The notes beneath the pieces are model-generated. The model had not been told where the DNA came from. It did not search any database and saw nothing but the letters and a program-made list of their open reading frames with translations. A stretch of 64,000 nucleotides of DNA. Origin: Anaerolineae bacterium. GTDB taxonomy: Bacteria; Chloroflexota; Anaerolineae; 4572-78; J111. Where the stretch lies: positions 62,001-126,000 of the forward strand of contig JAJVIM010000022.1 in assembly GCA_022071955.1 (NCBI GenBank), written 5' to 3'. Position numbers and translations under genes: made by a program. Positions 1 through 7,089 of this stretch are shown here, piece after piece (positions within the stretch are counted from its first letter, which is position 1; each line of letters begins with the position of its first letter).

Positions 1-459
1 GCTACCGGCCAGGCAGCGTTAGTGGTGACTCTGGTAGCCGTGGCTGCGGCTATCGGCAGTGGCGCGCTGGCCGCTTTTTCCGGCGGCAGTATCATTGGCG
101 GAGTCATCAGTGCCATTCTGTCGGCGTTTATCGGCTGGGTGCTGTGGTCGGGGGTAGTCTACCTTGTTGGCACATCAATGTTTGGGGGGCAGGCAACGAT
201 GGGCGAAATGCTGCGGGTGATCGGTTTTGCCCAGGCGCCCCAACTGCTGGGGCTGATCCCTTGCATTGGCTCGCTGATTGGCCTGATCTGGTCTATTGCC
301 GCCGGCTTTGTGGCGGTTAAAGCCGGGCTGGATTTGGATACCGGCAAAGCCATTGCCACAATTTTAATTGGCTTTGTGGTAGTTTTGGCCGTTAACTGTG
401 TGCTGGCCATGATCTTTGGCGGCGGAGCGGCCATGTTCAGCGCCTTCACCGGCGGTTGA
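1..459 (+). CDS. YIP1-like integral membrane protein (5' truncated)
   Basis: The reading frame is open to the first base of the window, so the gene starts upstream and only its last 152 codons are visible. The visible part is almost wholly hydrophobic, with about four or five membrane segments separated by Gly-rich turns. A short loop carries Phe-Gly-Gly-Gln-Ala-Thr, followed by a helix with a Gln-Ala-Pro turn and a Cys-Ile-Gly-Ser segment, the layout of bacterial YIP1-domain proteins. These proteins have no settled biochemical role in bacteria. A GTG at 22 could be taken as a start, but nothing like a ribosome-binding site precedes it. A clear terminator follows the stop codon, so this is the last gene of its operon. 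Family assignment rests on recognition of the hydrophobic pattern only. Confidence 0.7.
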   Translation, partial: ATGQAALVVTLVAVAAAIGSGALAAFSGGSIIGGVISAILSAFIGWVLWSGVVYLVGTSMFGGQATMGEMLRVIGFAQAPQLLGLIPCIGSLIGLIWSIAAGFVAVKAGLDLDTGKAIATILIGFVVVLAVNCVLAMIFGGGAAMFSAFTGG

Positions 460-495
460 TCTCAACTCATTTTCTGCAAAGTTTTCAGTAACAAG

Positions 496-524
496 GGGCT
501 GGCCGTAAGGCTGGCCCTTTTTTT
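496..524 (+). terminator. Rho-independent terminator
   Basis: GGGCTGGCC (496-504) pairs with GGCTGGCCC (509-517), with two G-U pairs and a GTAA loop, followed by seven T. It lies 37 bases after the YIP1-like gene. Confidence 0.85.
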
Positions 525-543
525 AGTATTCTTTTTGAGAATC

Positions 544-552
544 TGTTAAAAT
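544..552 (+). promoter_or_regulatory. Candidate extended -10 promoter
   Basis: TGT-TAAAAT matches an extended -10 (TGn followed by a TATAAT-like hexamer, five of six). No good -35 is seen. It would start transcription near 559, just before the AGGAGG at 569-574 of the next gene. Confidence 0.4.
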
Positions 553-579
553 GAAAAAAACTTTGCACAGGAGGCCACA

Positions 580-861
580 TTGCTATACGACTTCAAAGTC
601 GGTGATAAAGTCCGTTGGGTGAGCCACAGCCGCGGCAAGTGGGTAGAAAAAGTGGGCGAAGTTGTTGAAATTGTGCCGCCCCAGCGCGGCGTTGTACTCG
701 ATAAATACCGGGGCGAATACAACCTGGGCAGTTTTAGCAAAGGACGGCCGCGCCTGCACAAATCTTTTGTGGTTGCGGTTGAGGTAGACAAAGGGAAGCC
801 CAAACTGTTCTGGCCGCGAGCCAATCAGTTAGAACCCGCCGGCGCTGCCGACTCTGGCTGA
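580..861 (+). CDS. Small conserved-looking protein of unknown function
   Basis: A 93-residue cytosolic protein starting at TTG, chosen because a strong CAGGAGG ends six bases upstream and no in-frame ATG fits. The ATG at 551 is in another frame. The first half (Val-Gly-Asp-Lys-Val-Arg-Trp then Gly-Glu-Val-Val-Glu-Ile-Val-Pro) resembles the small beta-barrel of KOW/SH3-like nucleic-acid or peptide binding modules. The second half is basic, with Lys-Gly-Arg-Pro-Arg-Leu-His-Lys-Ser-Phe, and ends in an Ala/Gly-rich tail. There are no membrane segments. It is isolated between a terminator and the CPBP protease gene 36 bases downstream. The function is not known; the KOW-like reading is a guess from the pattern. 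Confidence 0.75.
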   Translation: MLYDFKVGDKVRWVSHSRGKWVEKVGEVVEIVPPQRGVVLDKYRGEYNLGSFSKGRPRLHKSFVVAVEVDKGKPKLFWPRANQLEPAGAADSG

Positions 862-897
862 TCCTTCGGCCAGCTAACAAATTACTGCATCCAGATT

Positions 898-1629
898 ATG
901 CCATCGCCTGTTTGGCTTGCGCTCAGCCAGATTGCCATTATTGTTTTTACGCTGGTCATCGCCTGGCTCACACATCGAACTTACCTGCTGCTGCCATATC
1001 TTGACCCCGATTTTAACGTGCTGCTCTCCCTCCCCGAAACCATCAGCCGGCTGGTTTTGGTGGGGATGTGCCTGGCGTTAGCCTGGCTGAGCGGCCTGCC
1101 GGCCGGCCAGTTGGGGCTGATCAGCGGCAATTTGTGGTGGTCGGCGGGCGTGGGTGCAGTCATTGGGCTGGCGGCGCAACTGGTTGTTTTCGGGCTGACC
1201 ACACTGGCCATCAATCGCTTTGGCCGGCATATTTATTCACCCTGGCTAATTTTGAATATTTTGCCCCGGCGGCCGGCGCAGTGGCTCTGGGTAGCGCTGG
1301 CCTTTATCCCGCCCGTGGTTATGGAAGAGCTGCTCTTTCGCAGCCTGTGGTTGGGTGGGTTTAGCCAGACGCTGCCGCTGTGGCTGCTGGTGCTCAGCAC
1401 CTCGCTGGCTTTTGGCTGGATGCACCAGGCGCAGGGCAAACTGGGCATGATAATGGCCGGCGGCCTCAATGTTCTGCTGTCGCTGGTGTTTATCTGGACC
1501 AGCCAGCTTTTGGTAACGATTGTTGCCCACTACACGTTGAATATGATCCAGCTCCTGGCCGCTCACTTTCAGCGAGACACGCTCCTGCAGAACCAGCCGC
1601 AGTCCATTGACAAAACTCCGGCCCGGTGA
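898..1629 (+). CDS. CPBP-family intramembrane glutamic endopeptidase
   Basis: A 243-residue membrane protein with about seven or eight hydrophobic segments. The three conserved elements of the CPBP (Abi/CAAX protease, Rce1-like) family are present: Glu-Glu-Leu-Leu-Phe-Arg (EExxxR) at about 142-147, Phe-Gly-Trp-Met-His (FxxxH) at about 171-175, and His-Tyr-Thr-Leu-Asn (HxxxN) at about 212-216. It should therefore be catalytically intact. Family members cleave membrane-associated substrates, and some bacterial ones act in bacteriocin immunity or protein processing; the substrate here cannot be told. The start is ATG 898. There is no clear Shine-Dalgarno sequence, so the exact start is less certain. 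Confidence 0.9.
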   Translation: MPSPVWLALSQIAIIVFTLVIAWLTHRTYLLLPYLDPDFNVLLSLPETISRLVLVGMCLALAWLSGLPAGQLGLISGNLWWSAGVGAVIGLAAQLVVFGLTTLAINRFGRHIYSPWLILNILPRRPAQWLWVALAFIPPVVMEELLFRSLWLGGFSQTLPLWLLVLSTSLAFGWMHQAQGKLGMIMAGGLNVLLSLVFIWTSQLLVTIVAHYTLNMIQLLAAHFQRDTLLQNQPQSIDKTPAR

Positions 1630-1698
1630 TATTCTTGTTATGACAAGTTGAGGCTCAAATCATCCCTCGCTGCCCATGCAAAATGTAAGGAGGCCGAT

Positions 1699-2943
1699 AT
1701 GGCTATTTCTTACCCCGATATCATTGGCGATTATCTAAAATCAACCCAGCGCTTTGAAACCGGCGGGCTGCAATACGCCGGCTATTTTGAACCCGACACC
1801 CTGGTGCCGGGGCAGGTAGCTCACCTGTACCTGTTTTTACAAAACACGCTCAACGTGCCGATTACCGTCAATTTTCAAATCGAAATTCCCAAATCGGGCG
1901 GCTTTTTTAGCAGCAAAAAACCGATGCTGCACGTTGAAAAAACAGCCATCGCCATCGATATGGGCCAGGCCGAGGTTGGCCTGTTCACCCTGCCCGTTAC
2001 CACCACCGACCACACGTCGGAAGCCGATCACCCGTTGACTATTGCCACCAAAGTAACCCCCAAAGGCCGCGGCAAGCGGATTCGGCCAGCCAAAGCAATC
2101 AGCCAGCTCGATGACAAGTTGATCGATTCGCCCACCGGCTTGAATCTGGTGGCCAGCCTGGGCGCCACCTACACTGAAAAATCGGTAAAAAAGGCGCAGT
2201 TTGGGCTAAGAGTGGCCGGCAAACCCGATCCGCTCCAGCGCGCGCCGCGTCTGCAATCCAGTTACGAGCCACTCTGGCAGGAAGAAAACCTGCCCCTGTT
2301 CAACCAGGCCATTCAGGAAATCAACTCGCGACAGGTGAAATTAAAAGATGAGCTGTCCGTGGAAAAGCTGTTTGTGAATTTGTACGGTGAAAGTGTGGGG
2401 CGTTTTGCCGATGCCGGCCTGCCGCTGCGGATTGGTGAGGCGATTGTGCTGGCCAAAATGCTCACCTACAGTTGCCACTATTTTTTGGCCAGCCCCAAAC
2501 GCAGCAACGGCCTGTTAGTACCCATTTTTGAGCAAGCCCTGGCTGAAAAAGCCGATACCACCGACGTGCTGCACGTAATCCGCACGGTGGGGTATCACCA
2601 CGTCATTCGGCTGGCGGTAGCCATCAGTTTTGGCGTCATTGCCAAATCGCTGGGCCGCCAATACTGGTCGCTTGAGGAGCGGCAAGCCGTGGCCGATCAC
2701 ATCGCCGACTGCCTGGAATCCGGCCAAAACCTTGACGTTGAATTTTTGTACTTGCCGCTGCTGATGGGCGGCACGCAAATTGCCACCAAAGTTCAGCTTC
2801 AGGGCGAAAGCCTGGCCGATACCGTGGCCCTAATGAAAACCGCTCGCGACGAGCGCAAGCGGTTATTCATCGATCAGGATATGGAAAAAGCCGACAAAAT
2901 TTACAGCCGAATTTTGAGCAAAGCGCTGGCAGCGGCCAGCTGA
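1699..2943 (+). CDS. Conserved-looking protein of unknown function
   Basis: A 414-residue soluble protein with no signal peptide. The start at ATG 1699 is chosen because GTAAGGAGG lies just upstream; an in-frame start 51 bases earlier has no such site. The N-terminal part (about 25-130) is rich in beta-type segments with Phe-Glu-Pro-Asp-Thr-Leu-Val-Pro-Gly and a stretch resembling a bacterial surface or adaptor beta-sandwich. The rest (about 190-414) is alpha-helical and ends in Ala-rich helices. I do not recognise the family. It converges end to end with the YtxH-like gene, the two stops being directly adjacent. Confidence 0.8.
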   Translation: MAISYPDIIGDYLKSTQRFETGGLQYAGYFEPDTLVPGQVAHLYLFLQNTLNVPITVNFQIEIPKSGGFFSSKKPMLHVEKTAIAIDMGQAEVGLFTLPVTTTDHTSEADHPLTIATKVTPKGRGKRIRPAKAISQLDDKLIDSPTGLNLVASLGATYTEKSVKKAQFGLRVAGKPDPLQRAPRLQSSYEPLWQEENLPLFNQAIQEINSRQVKLKDELSVEKLFVNLYGESVGRFADAGLPLRIGEAIVLAKMLTYSCHYFLASPKRSNGLLVPIFEQALAEKADTTDVLHVIRTVGYHHVIRLAVAISFGVIAKSLGRQYWSLEERQAVADHIADCLESGQNLDVEFLYLPLLMGGTQIATKVQLQGESLADTVALMKTARDERKRLFIDQDMEKADKIYSRILSKALAAAS

Positions 2944-3144
2944 TCAGCGACCGCTCTTCAAATCGGCCAGCCGGTTCTCCAACTCAGCGCGCCGTTCGGC
3001 GGCGGCGCGGCGGCCTTCGGCCATAATATCGTCAAAGCGCGACCGTGCCTGCTGCTGCAAATCTTTGCCGCTTTGCGGCGTTGTTAAAATAACCACAACA
3101 GCGCCGATCACCAATCCAATTAAAAAGCCCATCAAAAAGCGCAT
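2944..3144 (-). CDS. YtxH-like small membrane protein
   Basis: A 66-residue protein with one N-terminal membrane helix (about 4-22, Gly- and Val-rich). Thr-Thr-Pro-Gln-Ser-Gly-Lys and a charged amphipathic helix rich in Arg, Ala and Glu (about 30-64) follow. This is the layout of YtxH/gas-vesicle-like general stress proteins: a TTPxSGK step after the membrane helix, then a coiled helix. AGGTTG lies upstream of the start on the minus strand. The role is not known beyond the association of relatives with envelope stress. Confidence 0.8.
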   Translation of the reverse strand: MRFLMGFLIGLVIGAVVVILTTPQSGKDLQQQARSRFDDIMAEGRRAAAERRAELENRLADLKSGR

Positions 3145-3228
3145 AAAATTTCAACCTCCATTGTGAGTGATTGCCCCTCAGATTATACCACGCTCCATTT
3201 TACTGGGGAAGCATCCCCGGCCCATCTG

Positions 3229-3361
3229 AATTGGTAACTACTCAGCCGCACCATTCTGGATGTCATTCCCGCGTGTTTTTAGCGGGAATCTACCGTTTTG
3301 GCCTTCAGTGGATGCCCGATAAAAACATTCGGGCATGACGGCTGAGTCATTACCTGAATTG
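3229..3361. repeat. Palindromic interspersed element, copy 1
   Basis: An approximately 108-base core is bounded by perfect 9-base inverted ends, ACTCAGCCG (3240-3248) and CGGCTGAGT (3339-3347). Imperfect pairing extends outwards to about 22 bases. Inside are two nested hairpins: ATTCCCGC with GCGGGAAT, and ATGCCCGA with TCGGGCAT. A second copy lies at 28073-28138. It has no coding capacity and is MITE- or REP-like. Confidence 0.75.
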
Positions 3362-3362
3362 A

Positions 3363-3391
3363 TTGAAAAAAGCTCGCCGCTGATGTAGAAT
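3363..3391 (+). promoter_or_regulatory. Sigma-70-type promoter of the yqeB operon
   Basis: TTGAAA (3363-3368), 17 bases, then TAGAAT (3386-3391), giving a start site near 3398 and a leader of about 20 bases before ATG 3419. It lies directly downstream of the palindromic element. Confidence 0.65.
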
Positions 3392-3418
3392 GTTCCAACT
3401 TTAGCCAGGTGATTTTTT

Positions 3419-4234
3419 ATGGACTCGACTCTGCTGTTTCCCAACGTACTGGTGGTTATTAAAGGCGGCGGCGATCTGGCCAGCGGCGTTGCCTACCGCC
3501 TCAAACGGGCCGGCTTTCCGCTGATCATCACCGAGTTGCCCGAGCCGCTGTTTGTCCGCCGCGCGGTGAGCTACGGCAACGCCGTGTACGAAACCAGTGT
3601 CACCATCGACGGCTTGACCGGCCGGCGCGTGGCCACTCCCGCCGAAGCCGAGGCAGTGGCTCGCACGCCGGATATTCCGGTGCTGGTTGACCCCGCCGCG
3701 GCGGTGATTGCCGCCCTGCGCCCGGCGGTGGTTGTCGATGCGATTATGGCCAAACGCAACACCGGCACCCGTCCAACCGACGCCCCGCTGGTGATTGCCC
3801 TTGGCCCCGGCTTTACCGCCGGCGAAGACTGCCACGCCGTCATCGAAACCAACCGCGGCCACTGGCTGGGCCGGGTGATCGACCGCGGCCCGGCGCAGGC
3901 CAACACCGGCACGCCCGGCACGGTTAAAGGCCACACCGCCGAGCGGGTGCTGCGCGCCCCAGCCAACGGCTTTGTGCTGCCGCAGGCCAATATTGGCGAC
4001 CCCATTGCCGCCGGGCAGGTGATTGCCAGCGTTAACGGCCAGCCGGTGGTCGCGCCCTTTGCCGGTGTGCTGCGCGGGCTGGTGCATCCGGCCGTGGCCG
4101 TGACAGCCGGTCTGAAAATTGGCGACCTTGACCCGCGCGGCGAGGTGGCTCACTGTTTTCACATCAGCGAGAAATCGCTGGCCATTGGCGGGGGCGTGCT
4201 GGAAGCCATTTTGGCCAGCCCGGTGGTGCGATGA
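3419..4234 (+). CDS. yqeB: YqeB-type molybdenum hydroxylase accessory protein
   Basis: A 271-residue cytosolic protein. The N-terminal Val-Val-Ile-Lys-Gly-Gly-Gly-Asp-Leu-Ala-Ser-Gly signature, the Glu-Leu-Pro-Glu-Pro-Leu motif, an Asp-Ala-Ile-Met-Ala-Lys-Arg-Asn segment and a C-terminal biotinyl/lipoyl-like hammerhead (Ala-Pro-Ala-Asn-Gly ... Val-Ala-Pro-Phe-Ala-Gly-Val-Leu-Arg-Gly) identify the YqeB/EF2563 family. In other bacteria these accompany selenium-dependent molybdenum hydroxylases. The exact chemistry is unsettled; a role in finishing or inserting the labile selenium of the molybdenum site is the usual view. It overlaps the YqeC-MocA fusion by ATGA, so the two are translationally coupled. 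The hydroxylase structural genes are not in this window. Confidence 0.88.
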   Translation: MDSTLLFPNVLVVIKGGGDLASGVAYRLKRAGFPLIITELPEPLFVRRAVSYGNAVYETSVTIDGLTGRRVATPAEAEAVARTPDIPVLVDPAAAVIAALRPAVVVDAIMAKRNTGTRPTDAPLVIALGPGFTAGEDCHAVIETNRGHWLGRVIDRGPAQANTGTPGTVKGHTAERVLRAPANGFVLPQANIGDPIAAGQVIASVNGQPVVAPFAGVLRGLVHPAVAVTAGLKIGDLDPRGEVAHCFHISEKSLAIGGGVLEAILASPVVR

Positions 4235-5583
4235 AACTGGCCCACGCCCTGCGCGTTTCGCCCGGCGAGGTCATCGCCATTACCGGCGGCGGCGGCAAAT
4301 CTACACTGATGTTCAATCTGGCCGCCGAACTAGTCGGCCCCATGCGCGTACTCACCACCACCAGCACCCGCATTTTTGCCGCGCAGATCAAACAATCGCC
4401 GGCGCACGTTTCATTCGACCCCGCCCACCAGCAGCTCGATGACATCCGGCCGCAACTGGCCGCGGCCATTGCGCGGCACGGGCAGGTGCTGCTGGTTGGC
4501 CCCACCGAGGCCGCCAGCGGCAAGGCGTTTGGCGTCCCGCCGGAAATTATTGACCAACTGGCCCGCTCCGGCCAGTTTGAGGCCATCATCATCGAAGCCG
4601 ACGGTTCCCGCATGCGGCCGTTCAAAGCGCCCGCCGAACACGAGCCGGTCATCCCGGCGGCAACCTCGCTGGTGGTGCCGGTAGTGGGGTTGGATGTGCT
4701 GAGCCGGCCGCTCACCGATGACGCGGTTCACCGCGCCGAACTGGTAAGCCGGCTCAGCGGCACGCCCTTTACCGCGCCCGTTTCGGCCGAAACCATCGCC
4801 GCGGTGCTGGCCCACCCTAACGGCGGGCTGAAAAATGTGCCGGCCCGCGCCCGCGTTGTCCCGCTGCTCAACAAAGTTGAATCGACGGAGCGGCACGCTG
4901 CGGCCCGGGCCATTGCCACCCGACTGCTGGTCACGCCTCAAATCGACTCGGTGGCCATTGGCAGCGTTAAATCCGCCGGAGACCCCATCACCGCGGTGAG
5001 CAGCCGGGTAGCGGCGGTGGTGCTGGCCGCCGGCGGCTCCAGCCGTTTTGGCGCGCCCAAACAGTTGGCCCGCTGGCAAAACAGCACCCTCATTGAACGC
5101 GCCGCCGACATCGCGCTGGAATCGGCGGCCGGGCCGGTGCTGGTGGTGCTGGGCCGCGCCGCCGAAGCGTGCCGGGCCGCGTTGGGCAGCCGCCCGCTGC
5201 AAATTATCGACAATCCCCGCTGGGCCGAAGGCCAAAGCACATCGATGCAGGCCGGACTAGCCGAGCTGCCGGCCAACACCGGCGCGGCCATATTTTTGCT
5301 GGTCGATCAACCCGGCGTCACCCCTCAGGTTATCAACGCGCTGATCGAGCGCCACCAAACCACTCTCGCGCCCATCGTTTGGCCGGAATTTGAGGGCCGG
5401 CGGGGCAATCCGGTGCTGTTTGACCGGGCCGTTTTTGGCGAGCTGGCCCGGGTGTCAGGCGACACCGGCGGCCGGCCGGTGCTGCAAGCCCATCGCCACG
5501 CCGCCGAGCGGGTGGCTGTGACCAATCCCGGTATCCTGCAAGATATTGACCGGCCGGCCGACCTGGCCGGGCAGGTTGTCTGA
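4231..5583 (+). CDS. YqeC-MocA fusion: selenium-cofactor protein plus molybdenum cofactor cytidylyltransferase
   Basis: A 450-residue protein with two domains. Residues 1 to about 245 are YqeC-like, with a P-loop-like Ile-Thr-Gly-Gly-Gly-Gly-Lys-Ser-Thr (about 16-24), Thr-Thr-Thr-Ser-Thr-Arg-Ile and an Ile-Glu-Ala-Asp-Gly-Ser segment. Residues about 258-450 are a nucleotidyltransferase of the MocA/MobA-like fold: Leu-Ala-Ala-Gly-Gly-Ser-Ser-Arg-Phe-Gly-Ala-Pro-Lys-Gln-Leu, then Asp-Gln-Pro-Gly and Gly-Asn-Pro-Val-Leu-Phe. MocA attaches CMP from CTP to the molybdenum cofactor, making the cytosine dinucleotide form used by xanthine-dehydrogenase-type enzymes. YqeC and MocA are usually separate neighbouring genes, so the fusion supports one shared pathway with YqeB just upstream. 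Confidence 0.88.
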   Translation: MKLAHALRVSPGEVIAITGGGGKSTLMFNLAAELVGPMRVLTTTSTRIFAAQIKQSPAHVSFDPAHQQLDDIRPQLAAAIARHGQVLLVGPTEAASGKAFGVPPEIIDQLARSGQFEAIIIEADGSRMRPFKAPAEHEPVIPAATSLVVPVVGLDVLSRPLTDDAVHRAELVSRLSGTPFTAPVSAETIAAVLAHPNGGLKNVPARARVVPLLNKVESTERHAAARAIATRLLVTPQIDSVAIGSVKSAGDPITAVSSRVAAVVLAAGGSSRFGAPKQLARWQNSTLIERAADIALESAAGPVLVVLGRAAEACRAALGSRPLQIIDNPRWAEGQSTSMQAGLAELPANTGAAIFLLVDQPGVTPQVINALIERHQTTLAPIVWPEFEGRRGNPVLFDRAVFGELARVSGDTGGRPVLQAHRHAAERVAVTNPGILQDIDRPADLAGQVV

Positions 5584-5637
5584 AATCGGGGAAACGAGGT
5601 AAAATTCGGCCCTGATATTCAACCGAGGTCCAAAAAA

Positions 5638-7089
5638 TTGCCCACACGTCACCTTGCCACAGATACGGCGAAACAAAAATATCAGCAAAACCGCATGGCC
5701 CACTGGGATGCGGTGGCCCGGCAGATGGATAACTGGACGGGCTGGGGCGGCGTCTACCACCGGCGGCTGACCGAAGTGTATCGCTTTTTAACCGCGCCCG
5801 GCCAGCGGGTGCTGGAAATTGGCTGCGCCACCGGTAACCTGCTGGCCGCGCTCCAACCCGCGCTGGGGGTCGGCGTTGATTTTTCGGCGGAAATGATCCG
5901 GCGGGCCACCGGGCGTCACCCCAATTTGCATTTTGTGCAGGCCGATGCCCACAAATTCAACCTGAATGAAACCTTTGATGTGATCATTCTGTCAGATTTG
6001 GTCAACGATCTGTGGGACGTGCAGACCGTGTTTGAACAACTGGCCGATTTGTGTACGCCGCACACCCGGATCATCATTAATTCTTACAGCCGGCTGTGGG
6101 AACCACCGCTGGCGCTGGTGCAAAAACTGGGGCTGGCCAAACCCAATCTGTACCAAAACTGGCTGACCGCCGACGACATTGCCGGCCTGTTGAATCTGGC
6201 CGATTTTGAGGTGATCCGCCAGTGGCCGGAGGTTCTCTGGCCGCTGCCGGTGCCGGTGATCGAACCATTTTTTAACCGGGTACTGGCCAAACTGTGGCCG
6301 ATAAAAGAGCTGGCGCTGACCAATTTTATTGTGGCCCGGCCCCGCCCCAAAGCTGAAACTTCGTCGCGGGACTACACCGTGTCGGTGATTGTGCCGGCCC
6401 GCAACGAAGCCGGCAACGTCCCCAAAATATTCGCCCGCACGCCGGAAATGGGGTTGGGCACAGAACTGGTGTTTGTTGAAGGCCACTCGCAGGATGACAC
6501 CTACACCGCCATTGAGCAGGCCATTGCCGCCCACCCGGAACGCAACTGCAAGCTGTTCCGCCAAAGCGGCAAAGGCAAAGGCGACGCGGTTCGGCTGGGC
6601 TTTTCGCAGGCCAGCGGCGATATGCTGATGATTCTCGACGCCGATCTGACTGTGCCGCCGGAAGACCTGCCCCGCTTTTACGAGGCGCTGCGCAGCGGCA
6701 AAGGCGAATTTATCAACGGGGTGCGGCTGGTTTATCCAATGGAAAAAGAAAGTATGCGCTTTCTCAACCTGCTGGGGAACAAATTTTTCAGCCTGGCCTT
6801 TTCGTGGCTGCTGGGCCAGCCAATCAAAGACTCGCTGTGCGGCACCAAAGTTTTGTGGAAAACCGACTACGACCTGATCAGCGCCAACCGCGCCTATTTT
6901 GGCGATTTTGACCCCTTTGGCGATTTTGACCTGCTGTTTGGCGCAGCCAAACTGGGCCAAAAAATCATCGACCTGCCGATCCGTTACCGGGAACGGACCT
7001 ACGGCTCAACCAACATTCAACGCTGGTCGCACGGTTGGCTGCTGCTGAAGATGGTTTCATTTGCCGCCGGCCGGATCAAGTTTATATGA
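5638..7089 (+). CDS. Class I methyltransferase fused to a family 2 glycosyltransferase
   Basis: A 483-residue protein starting at TTG 5638, with GAGG about ten bases upstream. ATG 5695 is a possible later start. Residues 1 to about 230 are a class I SAM-dependent methyltransferase with Val-Leu-Glu-Ile-Gly-Cys-Ala-Thr-Gly-Asn (motif I, about 58-67). Residues about 243-483 are a GT-A glycosyltransferase of family 2, dolichol-phosphate-mannose-synthase-like: Ser-Val-Ile-Val-Pro-Ala-Arg-Asn-Glu, Gly-Lys-Gly-Asp-Ala, Leu-Asp-Ala-Asp-Leu and a late Arg-Tyr-Arg-Glu-Arg-Thr-Tyr-Gly-Ser-Thr. It has no clear membrane segments. It overlaps the GT-C-like membrane protein by ATGA. Inference: it makes a polyprenyl-phosphate sugar donor used by that partner. 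Confidence 0.85.
   Translation: MPTRHLATDTAKQKYQQNRMAHWDAVARQMDNWTGWGGVYHRRLTEVYRFLTAPGQRVLEIGCATGNLLAALQPALGVGVDFSAEMIRRATGRHPNLHFVQADAHKFNLNETFDVIILSDLVNDLWDVQTVFEQLADLCTPHTRIIINSYSRLWEPPLALVQKLGLAKPNLYQNWLTADDIAGLLNLADFEVIRQWPEVLWPLPVPVIEPFFNRVLAKLWPIKELALTNFIVARPRPKAETSSRDYTVSVIVPARNEAGNVPKIFARTPEMGLGTELVFVEGHSQDDTYTAIEQAIAAHPERNCKLFRQSGKGKGDAVRLGFSQASGDMLMILDADLTVPPEDLPRFYEALRSGKGEFINGVRLVYPMEKESMRFLNLLGNKFFSLAFSWLLGQPIKDSLCGTKVLWKTDYDLISANRAYFGDFDPFGDFDLLFGAAKLGQKIIDLPIRYRERTYGSTNIQRWSHGWLLLKMVSFAAGRIKFI

Noticed and set aside
3401..4162. 253-codon open frame opposite yqeB
   Set aside because: Antisense shadow with biased composition; yqeB has all family motifs.
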